A stretch of 64,000 nt of DNA, taken from contig NZ_JAHRCY010000031.1 in assembly GCF_019083965.1 (NCBI RefSeq), positions 1 through 64,000 on the forward strand. The letters are read 5' to 3'. The DNA is from Catellatospora tritici. Lineage in GTDB: Bacteria > Actinomycetota > Actinomycetes > Mycobacteriales > Micromonosporaceae. The notes below the pieces were generated by a model. The model had not been told where the DNA came from and did no database searches. It saw only the letters and a list, made by a program, of their open reading frames with translations. The position numbers and the translations under genes were made by a program. This document shows positions 57,476 through 64,000 of this stretch, one piece after another; position 1 is the first letter of the stretch, and each line of letters starts with the position of its first letter.

Positions 57476-60111
57476 CCACCTACGTGACCGCCGTGGGCTT
57501 CGTGCTCGACCCCCGGCTGATCGGGTCGGCGCAGGCGTGGTCCCGGGTGGCCGAGCTGTGGCAGCCGGGGACGGTGCTGCGCGAGCTGCATGACGGACGC
57601 TGGCTGCTGGAGCTGGGTACGCCGGTCCGGGTGCGCGGCGACCGTGCCCTGGGCGAACCGCTGACCGCCCGCGGCGGCGGCCTCGCCGGGTATGGAGTGG
57701 ACGGCAGTCCAGGGCCGCGGGAGGTGCTGTTGGCGCACGGCGTGCGACACCGGCTCGACGAGCTGCCCGAGATCGAGGTGGGCGTGGACCTCGGCGAGGT
57801 GACGTCGTACCGGCTGGCGCCCCTCGATGTCCCCGCTCCCGAACCGGATCCGCTCCCGGAACCGCCCCAGCCGACGGTCCGGCTGCGCGCGGCGGCGGGG
57901 GTGCCCGCCGCACCGACCGGTGTCCCGCGCGGCGGCACCCGGGTCGTTCGCGCCGTGAACGCGCTGTTCGTGGTGTCGGCCACGGTTGTCGCGATCGTCG
58001 TCGTCGTGGCGGTGGCCGGGCTCGCGGTGAGCATGGTGGTGGCGGGCGGCGTATCGCCGGGACTGGTCGCCGCGATCGTGGTGGGACTGATGTTCGGCAT
58101 CGTCCGCGCGGTCCGCCCCGAACCGGTCGGAACCGACCAGGCGACCGGCCGGGCGAGCGGCCAGGCGACGGGCCGGACGAGCGGCGGAAGGCGGCGCGAC
58201 GGTGCGGGTCGTGAACCGCTGTGGCGGCGTCTGGCCGCGCGGCTGACGATGCTCGGACCGGCCGGGGCGATGCTGCGCCGCCGGCATCTCGCCTACCTGC
58301 GGCAGGTGCACCGGGCGTTCGCCGCGCGGGACTGGGAACGGGCGCTGCGCGCGGCCGTACCGCTGGGCGGGCTGAGTCAGGCGCTCGCGTTCGGACTGCC
58401 GCGCGGCTGGCAGGGCGTGCTCGCGGCCACGCCCGAAGGCCGCACCGGCGGGCGCGGGCTGGCCGTCGCCAACATCGACGACTTGTTCGGCGGGGTGTAT
58501 CGCGAGGCGGCCGTCGCACTGGAACGCGCCGGGGAGGTCGACAAGGCCGCGTACGTGCTGGCCGACCTGCTCGACGCCCCGGCCGAGGCAGTGCAGTTGC
58601 TGGAACGCCATGATCGGTTCCGCACCGCCGCCGAGCTGGCCGAGGGGCGCAAGCTGGAGACCGCGCTCGTGGTGCGCGCGTGGTGGCGGGCCGGGGACCG
58701 TCGTCGGGCGGTCGACATCGCCCTCGCGCGTGGCGCGTTCGCGCAGGTACTCGACCGCCTCGGCCCGGCCGATCCGGCCCTGGCGCGGGAGCTGCGCACC
58801 GCGTGGGCACGGTCGCGCCGCGAGGCCGGGGATCCGCTCGGCGCGATCGCCGCCGCCTGGCCCGACCCGTCGCTGCGCCCGGCCGCCGTCGCGGACATCC
58901 AGGCCGCGATGGCGACCGGCGGCCCGGTCGGCGCGGCGGCCCTGGCCTATCTGCTCAGCCTCGACCCGACAGCCGCCGAACCCGCGCTGGCCCTGTTGGA
59001 GCGGGAGGATCCGGCGCTCGATCCGGCGCGTTCGGCGTTCCTCGACGTCTTCGGGACGGTGCGCGCCGCCACGGCGTCGGCCGACCGCAGGATCGCCACC
59101 GCGGCTGTACGTCGCCTCACCCGTGACGGCACTCTCGCCAACGGACGCCGTACCCGCGACGCGCTGAGCGACCGGGCCGACGCGCTGGCCGTCGCCGACC
59201 TGCCCCCGGTGGCCGTCCCGCCCGCGCGGCAGGCACTCGCCCTGCCCATGCCGTCGGGCCGAGCGGGACAGCTGCCCGTGCACGACGCCGTCGCGCTGTC
59301 GAACACGCTGGTCCTGCTCGCCCACGGTGGCCACGGTCTGCGGCTGGTTCGCCCCGACGGGCGCGTCGTCGCCCGCTGGGACGTGCCCGCACACCGGCTG
59401 ATCCCCGCCGACAGCGGCACGCACGTGCTCGTGGCCTCCGCCGCCGAGGGCGCCACCGAGCTGCACCGCCTCGACCTGGCCGCCCGAACCGTGCGGCGGT
59501 GGACGACGTTGCGCGCCCAGCGGCTGCCGTCGTCATACGACGGCCATCAACTGACCTACGCCGACGGCGACGGCATCGTGTTCGCCGCCGTCGACGGGCC
59601 GCCCCGCGTCACGTGGCGTGAGCTGGACGGCCGGCACCCGCTGCACCTGTTCGCACGCTCGGCGACCTCGATGGCGGCGCTGGTCACCCCGCCCGGCGAC
59701 CGGCGGACCGAGCTGTGGCAGTGGGACCTGCCCCAGGTGATGCTGCGCCGACGGCCGCCGGTGGACCTGGACGGCGTCCACCAGGCGGTGCTGCTGGCCA
59801 CCGGCGAACTCGTCGCCCAGTTCGGCGGCCGGGTCCGGATGCTGCGCGAGCACCGCTGGAGCGAGCTCAGCACCAGGGGCGACGAGGTCACGCTGTACGG
59901 AAACGAGCGGGTGTACGCCCTCGTCGACGGCGACCGGATCTCCGTCGGCGCCGGCAGCGGCGAGCTGGTCCAGCTCACCGCGGTCGCCGGGCTGGGTGGG
60001 CTGCACGCCCACCGGGGCCGGCTCGCCGTGTGGGACCAGGAGGATCGGGTGCTGGTCGTCGACACCGAGGCGGGTCGGGCGCTGGGGGCGTTCCCGACCC
60101 GTCCGGGCTGA
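57472..60111 (+). CDS. bpX6-type propeller protein with membrane spans
   Basis: The 879-residue protein starts at GTG 57472, overlapping the previous stop (an in-frame ATG at 57460 is an alternative). The N-terminus YVTAVGFVLDPRLIGS...WQPGTVLRELHDGRWLLEL (shown in parts) matches the bpX6 domain. A Pro-rich linker precedes two membrane segments (about residues 163-212). A helical TPR-like region follows (about 270-560), then a C-terminal beta-propeller (LHRLDLAARTVRRW, RTELWQWDLPQVML). It thus anchors the MoxR complex to the membrane, by inference. Confidence 0.78.
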   Translation: MTTYVTAVGFVLDPRLIGSAQAWSRVAELWQPGTVLRELHDGRWLLELGTPVRVRGDRALGEPLTARGGGLAGYGVDGSPGPREVLLAHGVRHRLDELPEIEVGVDLGEVTSYRLAPLDVPAPEPDPLPEPPQPTVRLRAAAGVPAAPTGVPRGGTRVVRAVNALFVVSATVVAIVVVVAVAGLAVSMVVAGGVSPGLVAAIVVGLMFGIVRAVRPEPVGTDQATGRASGQATGRTSGGRRRDGAGREPLWRRLAARLTMLGPAGAMLRRRHLAYLRQVHRAFAARDWERALRAAVPLGGLSQALAFGLPRGWQGVLAATPEGRTGGRGLAVANIDDLFGGVYREAAVALERAGEVDKAAYVLADLLDAPAEAVQLLERHDRFRTAAELAEGRKLETALVVRAWWRAGDRRRAVDIALARGAFAQVLDRLGPADPALARELRTAWARSRREAGDPLGAIAAAWPDPSLRPAAVADIQAAMATGGPVGAAALAYLLSLDPTAAEPALALLEREDPALDPARSAFLDVFGTVRAATASADRRIATAAVRRLTRDGTLANGRRTRDALSDRADALAVADLPPVAVPPARQALALPMPSGRAGQLPVHDAVALSNTLVLLAHGGHGLRLVRPDGRVVARWDVPAHRLIPADSGTHVLVASAAEGATELHRLDLAARTVRRWTTLRAQRLPSSYDGHQLTYADGDGIVFAAVDGPPRVTWRELDGRHPLHLFARSATSMAALVTPPGDRRTELWQWDLPQVMLRRRPPVDLDGVHQAVLLATGELVAQFGGRVRMLREHRWSELSTRGDEVTLYGNERVYALVDGDRISVGAGSGELVQLTAVAGLGGLHAHRGRLAVWDQEDRVLVVDTEAGRALGAFPTRPG

Positions 60112-60143
60112 CCCGGCTTCAGTACACGAACCGCAGCCGGGTC
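60110..60143. terminator. Hairpin at the convergent ends of the MoxR cassette and TPR gene
   Basis: A 9-bp stem (60110-60118 with 60135-60143) with a 16-nt loop overlaps the ends of the two convergent genes. It is a weaker candidate than others in the window. Confidence 0.35.
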
Positions 60144-62236
60144 ATGAGCTGTCCCAGTTCCCCGGCGGCGCCGGTCGGCATCCGCGCCGACACGGTACGC
60201 AGCATCCCGTCGGCGGCCAGTGACACCCACACGATGCCGTCCTCGGTGGGTGACACGCGCAGGAAGCGGGCCGTCCCGGGCAACGAGTTGATCTGCTGCT
60301 CGGCGGTGCCGGTGACGGTCGCCTTCGCCGACATCGCCCGCATCAGCCGGTCGGCCACCTTCCCGACGAGCTGTCCGCGCTCGACGTCGGTCTGGTACCC
60401 GCCGGTCAGCGGCACCGACCGGATCGACAGACGGCGCAGCCCGTCCGGTGCGGACAGGTCGACGGCGCCGCTGACGGTGTCGGTCAGCTGCCAGGTATCC
60501 GGCCGGCACAGCTCGATCCCGCCGACCCAGTCGCCGTACGGCTTCATCGTCAGCGGGGACTGCTCCTGTCCGACCACGGTCGCCCCGAGCAGCCGCCCGT
60601 CGGCGTAGAAGCTGACCCGATACTCCCCCGAGGTACGGCAACCGGACATGAACAGCGTCACCTGGTACGGCATGAACTGCGCCGACTCGTCGGCGATCCA
60701 GGCGGTGTGCACGCTCTGGTTGGCCAGCTCGCTCCACCCCTGCACGCCCTGCGCCCGATGGTTGACCACCACGGACACCTTGGCGCCACGCGGGATGTGC
60801 CGCAGCTGGTAGCGCACCGTGAGGATCGAGCCCGCCGAGGTAGCGCCCAGCCCCGAGATCTCCGCGGTCGGGGCGGCCACGGCGTTGCCGGGCACCTCCA
60901 TCTCGGCCTGGGACGCCACCGTCATCGCCTGTAGGCGGCGGACCGCGGGTTCCAGGTCGGGCTGCTGCCCGGCCAGCGTCTCCAGGGTGGCCCGCATGCT
61001 GGCGAAGGTCTCGCGCCGCTCCTCGAGGTAGGGCCGGGCCCGGGTGACCTCCAGACCGCGCCGGAGCGTGTCGGTGGCCGCGCCCTCACGTCGCTGCCCG
61101 AGCAGGGCGAGCGTGAGGTTGATCCACGGAATGGGCAGGTTCGCGTTGCGCGCGATGGCCTGGCGGGAGTAGTCCTCCGACCGCCGGTAGTCCTCCAGGT
61201 GGAAGTAGATGGCGCCGAGGCCGGCCGTGGTCGCGAAGTCGTCGCCGCCGAGGTCGATGGCGTGCAGCAGGTCGGCGGCGGCGGCCTCGCGGGCCTGCTT
61301 GCTGCTGGCGCTGAACACGAACGTGGAACTCTGCCCCTCGGGGCTGTCGGCGAGCTGGCGGGCCTGGGCACGGCGCTGGTAGGCGATGGTGTAGTCGCCG
61401 TACGCGGCGATGGCCCGGCTGTAGTCGGCGACCGCCTGCACGAAGTCGCGCCTGGCGGCGGCGTGGTCACCGGCGATGACCGCCGCGATGGCCGCCTCCG
61501 GCACCCGGTCGGCGGGCTGCACCGCCACCACCACGCTGGTGGCGGTGCAGGCCGTCACGATGACGACGGCGGGCCAGATGAGATAGCGCCGTACCCCGGG
61601 TGCGACGGTCAGGGCCAGGCCCAGCAGGGTCAGCGCGACGGCGAGCAGGGTGACCACGGCGATGTACAGGTCGGACTTGTCACCCCAGGCGCCGGCGTGC
61701 AGCTGCGCGGCCTGCTGGCGCAGCGTGGCCGTGTTGGGGCCTTCCATCAGCTCGTCCCACAGCCGGTCGTGGCGCCGCTCGTAGGCCGCGTCGGTCAGCA
61801 CCTTGGACACATCGGTGACCTTGGTGGCGGCCGCGCGCCAGGTCTTCGCGTCGGCGGCGGCCTTCGGGTCGCCGAGCAGCTCCGCGGTGATCTCGGCGAT
61901 GTCGCCGCGCCGGGCGATCGTCGAGACCTCCATGTAGTTGGCGGCGTCCTCGTAGAAGGCGTCCTGGGCGCTGTTCTGGTCGGCCAGGGCCAGCACCGAG
62001 GAGCGCTGCGCCTCGCGTCCGACGGTGGCCTGCCGGGCACCCGCGTCGGCCGCCGCGAAACCGACCAGCCCGCCCAGCAGCGCGATGAGCGCGACCGAGA
62101 CGGCCAACCGTCGCTTGAACGCGGTGTCGAGTTCGTGGTCGAACTCGGCGTCGGTGGGCTCGGGATCGGTGGGCTCGAGGTCGAGGTCGGGCACGGCGTC
62201 TCCGGAGGCGGTGGGGTACGGGTCGGTGCCGGTCAT
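60119..62236 (-). CDS. Membrane TPR protein
   Basis: The 705-residue protein has an acidic cytoplasmic head (about 1-32), a membrane segment (about 33-55), a helical extracytoplasmic part with AQRSSVLALADQNSAQDAFYED, then two more spans (about 190-245). A TPR-rich region follows (about 255-420: ADYSRAIAAYGDYTIAYQRRAQARQL is cut here as two helices), ending in a beta-rich C-terminal domain (about 450-705). It is coupled to the upstream membrane gene by ATGA. It faces the MoxR cassette convergently; functional linkage is inferred only from position. Confidence 0.75.
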   Translation of the reverse strand: MTGTDPYPTASGDAVPDLDLEPTDPEPTDAEFDHELDTAFKRRLAVSVALIALLGGLVGFAAADAGARQATVGREAQRSSVLALADQNSAQDAFYEDAANYMEVSTIARRGDIAEITAELLGDPKAAADAKTWRAAATKVTDVSKVLTDAAYERRHDRLWDELMEGPNTATLRQQAAQLHAGAWGDKSDLYIAVVTLLAVALTLLGLALTVAPGVRRYLIWPAVVIVTACTATSVVVAVQPADRVPEAAIAAVIAGDHAAARRDFVQAVADYSRAIAAYGDYTIAYQRRAQARQLADSPEGQSSTFVFSASSKQAREAAAADLLHAIDLGGDDFATTAGLGAIYFHLEDYRRSEDYSRQAIARNANLPIPWINLTLALLGQRREGAATDTLRRGLEVTRARPYLEERRETFASMRATLETLAGQQPDLEPAVRRLQAMTVASQAEMEVPGNAVAAPTAEISGLGATSAGSILTVRYQLRHIPRGAKVSVVVNHRAQGVQGWSELANQSVHTAWIADESAQFMPYQVTLFMSGCRTSGEYRVSFYADGRLLGATVVGQEQSPLTMKPYGDWVGGIELCRPDTWQLTDTVSGAVDLSAPDGLRRLSIRSVPLTGGYQTDVERGQLVGKVADRLMRAMSAKATVTGTAEQQINSLPGTARFLRVSPTEDGIVWVSLAADGMLRTVSARMPTGAAGELGQLMTRLRFVY

Positions 62237-63102
62237 ACAGCGGCGACCACGGCGGCGGTGACGGCGCCGAGATATCCGAGGGCGGAGACCATGAGCAGGG
62301 CGACGCGGACCGGTCGGCGCCGGGCGACGCGGGCGAAGGTGAGCAGCACCACGACGCCGAGCAGGCCGACGACGCTGATGTTGAGCCGTCGCGAGATGTC
62401 ACGTTGGGCGTCGGCGCGGGCGGCGGTGGCGTCGGGCTGGGCGTCGGCGATCGCGAACAGGTCGAACTGGTGCAGCGCCGCCTGGTACTGCGCGTCGGTG
62501 TCGAAGCGCGTGGTCGCGTCCGTGCCGTGCAGGAACTGGTCGATACCGGTCCGGATGCGGAAGCTGCGCGCCAACTGCCGGGCGACCTCGGCCTCACGCG
62601 GATCGGTGAGTTCGCTGACGTCGGCGTCGGCGAGCATGTGCCGGTACCGGGTGGCCATGCCGCTGAAGGCGTGCGTCTGGGCGCGGGCGGAGGTCAGCTT
62701 CTGGTGCACGAGCACGGTCTCGATGACGGCCTGCTGGTCGAGGTCGGCGGCGGCGGAGTCGCGCTGCAGCGAGAAATAGGTGACGGTGGCGCCGGTGATG
62801 GTGGCGACGCCGATCGCGATGGCGACCACCAGCTCGTGGCGCCGGGACGTCCGCGCGGGCGGGCGCGGTGCTCGACGCTGCGGCCAGCGGCGCTGGGCGA
62901 CGACGCGGTGCATCGTGGGCGCGGTGGTCGACGGCGGTTCGGCCACGGTCCGATCGGGCGGCAGCACAGATTCGGTCGGGTCGAGGGGCAGCGCGGCGGT
63001 CGCGTCGAGCGGATCGAGGGGCAGCGCCGCGCCCTCGACGGCGGGTGCTGGACTGGGTTGCGGTGCGCGGGGCAGCGGCTCGGGCACGTCGTCGGCGGCC
63101 AT
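62233..63102 (-). CDS. Two-span membrane protein, partner of the TPR protein
   Basis: The 289-residue protein starts at ATG 63102 (a TTG at 63114 is in frame). It has a Pro/Ala-rich acidic cytoplasmic part (about 1-95), a membrane segment (about 96-116), an extracytoplasmic helical region (about 117-235) beginning LQRDSAAADLDQQAVIETVL, and a second pair of spans near the C-terminus (SVVGLLGVVVLLTFARV and the last 25 residues). Topology parallels the N-terminal half of the next gene, which it overlaps by 4 bp, so the two probably form a complex. Confidence 0.75.
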   Translation of the reverse strand: MAADDVPEPLPRAPQPSPAPAVEGAALPLDPLDATAALPLDPTESVLPPDRTVAEPPSTTAPTMHRVVAQRRWPQRRAPRPPARTSRRHELVVAIAIGVATITGATVTYFSLQRDSAAADLDQQAVIETVLVHQKLTSARAQTHAFSGMATRYRHMLADADVSELTDPREAEVARQLARSFRIRTGIDQFLHGTDATTRFDTDAQYQAALHQFDLFAIADAQPDATAARADAQRDISRRLNISVVGLLGVVVLLTFARVARRRPVRVALLMVSALGYLGAVTAAVVAAV

Positions 63103-63294
63103 ACCGGAAGTCAACGGGGCGGCGTCGACCGGGGCAAGTGGACGATCCAGCGGTCTTGGCAGCCGGAAGTATCACGGCCGGGTCGCCCTGGAGTCAGTGC
63201 TGGTCCGCCGCAAGCACGACGACGTCATGTTCGGCCCGCTGACCACCGACCGGGTGGCCTAGGCCGCGGAGCAGCGCCCACGGTCACGGGCCGG

Positions 63295-63759
63295 GTGCAG
63301 GTGATCCGCAGCCTGCACAGCCAGTCGCTGGGCTACGGCTTCTTCGCCCCCGGCACCCGGGTCGCGCCACCGGCCGCCCCGACCAGCATCAACGACCTGG
63401 TCGAGGGCGGCACGCTGGCCTACCACGTGACCGTCCGGGACCGGCTCAAGGTGCTGCTGTTCGGCGGCACCAACTTCGTGGCGCGGGAGCTGTCCGGGCT
63501 ACGCCCCGACGTGGTCGCCCTCTGCATGACCGACTACAGCTCGCTGCATCATTACCTGGAGCGCCTGCTGACCGTCCTGGGTGGCCCCAGGTACGTCATT
63601 CCGGTGCACCACGACGACATGGTCACCGGGTACGACGACCCGAACCTGCCCGCCACGGTCGACCGTACGGCCGCCACCCGGGTCAGGGATGTGGTCCGCG
63701 CGCTGGGTCTGCGTACCGAGGTGATCGAGGCTGAACACCTGCGACCGCTGCTGTTCTGA
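63295..63759 (+). pseudogene. 5'-truncated metallo-beta-lactamase-fold hydrolase
   Basis: The 154-residue frame from GTG 63295 looks like the C-terminal half of an MBL-fold hydrolase: LKVLLFGGTNFVARELSGLRPDVVALCM and the late metal/substrate segment RYVIPVHHDDMVTGYDD. The N-terminal HxHxDH half is missing. A short protein-like fragment in another frame (63178-63262, ALESVLVRRKHDDVMFGPL) lies upstream and may be a remnant. The gene is probably decayed after a rearrangement. A strong terminator follows. Confidence 0.6.
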
Positions 63760-63763
63760 CGCC

Positions 63764-63800
63764 CCGAGGTGACCGCCGCCGGCAGCGGCGGTCACCTCGG
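63764..63800. terminator. Long bidirectional terminator
   Basis: A perfect 16-bp stem (63764-63779 with 63785-63800) and a 5-nt loop lie between the MBL remnant and the convergent gene at the right edge. It is the strongest hairpin in the window. Confidence 0.85.
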
Positions 63801-63807
63801 ACGGTTC

Positions 63808-64000
63808 TCACGCAGCGCCGTCGCCCTCCGGGTCCTCCGGCGCCTCGAGCGGGGACGGTTCCGTCGTCGGCGACGCCGACTCGCTGGGCGTCGGCGGCTC
63901 CTCCGAGGGTGATGGCGGCGGTGACGGCTCAGCGGACGTCGGCTCGATCGGCGACGGCGCGGCGGGCGACGGCGACGGCACTGGCGGGGACGCCGTCATG
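63808..64000 (-). CDS. Pro/Ser/Glu-rich protein end, continuing beyond the window
   Basis: A minus-strand frame ends at 63808 and is open at the right edge. The visible part is low-complexity (SPSPAAPSPIEPTSAEPSP, then EDPEGDGAA at the end), typical of a disordered tail or cell-wall linker. An ATG lies at 63999 but the gene more likely starts further right. No function can be given. Confidence 0.5.
   Translation of the reverse strand, partial: MTASPPVPSPSPAAPSPIEPTSAEPSPPPSPSEEPPTPSESASPTTEPSPLEAPEDPEGDGAA

Overview
The window is very GC-rich, dense with GTG/TTG starts, 4-bp ATGA/GTGA gene overlaps and U-less hairpin terminators. It carries actinobacterial gene families: SigE-type sigma factor, ROK regulators, DUF5997, LRV repeats, urease without UreE, and HAAS/PadR pairs. 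It is best read as chromosomal DNA of a filamentous actinomycete, probably Micromonosporaceae; that family assignment is an inference from gene content, not a database result. No rRNA, tRNA, CRISPR array or transposase was seen.

Region 1 (1-13.7 kb) is a carbohydrate-use locus. Three secreted DUF4874/DUF4832 paralogues, with FN3 and CBM35-like modules, are transcribed leftward. Divergent from them run two sugar ABC permeases, a lipoprotein binding protein, a GH36 alpha-galactosidase-like enzyme, a ROK regulator and a Gfo/Idh/MocA oxidoreductase. No ATPase is encoded, so a shared MsiK-type ATPase elsewhere is presumed. Two AT-rich sites with a 9/10 match lie in front of the transporter and the ROK gene and may be the ROK operator. 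The picture is extracellular attack on a galactoside-containing glycan, import, and intracellular hydrolysis.

Region 2 (13.7-26.5 kb) is a mixed housekeeping/accessory stretch: cold-shock protein, fatty-acid desaturase, FAD monooxygenase-like protein, FN3-fused sugar dehydrogenase, SIMPL protein, small membrane proteins, an LRV-repeat protein, two methyltransferases, and a SigE-type sigma factor coupled to a GerMN/Gmad2 membrane protein.

Region 3 (26.7-33.6 kb) is a six-gene chaperone operon: dnaK, grpE, a DnaJ without zinc finger (CbpA-like), a CbpM-like modulator, clpB, and a zinc-ribbon thioredoxin. It lacks HspR.

Region 4 (33.6-44.3 kb) holds small accessory genes, two apparently frameshifted genes, a zinc alcohol dehydrogenase, a DUF5997/LysR-effector-domain divergent pair, a MoaA-like protein that has lost all three radical-SAM cysteines next to a MarR regulator, a secreted vanadium haloperoxidase, and a PadR/HAAS membrane pair.

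Region 5 (44.3-54.1 kb) is a complete urea uptake and hydrolysis operon, urtABCDE-ureABCFGD, with a GlnR-like half box upstream, two tiny bridging ORFs at gene junctions and a palindromic repeat inserted in frame in ureF.

Region 6 (54.2-63.1 kb) is a MoxR ATPase - bpX5-like - degenerate vWA/beta-propeller - bpX6-like cassette read from a leaderless promoter, facing two coupled membrane proteins of similar topology. A truncated metallo-beta-lactamase-like gene and the end of a Pro/Ser-rich protein close the window.
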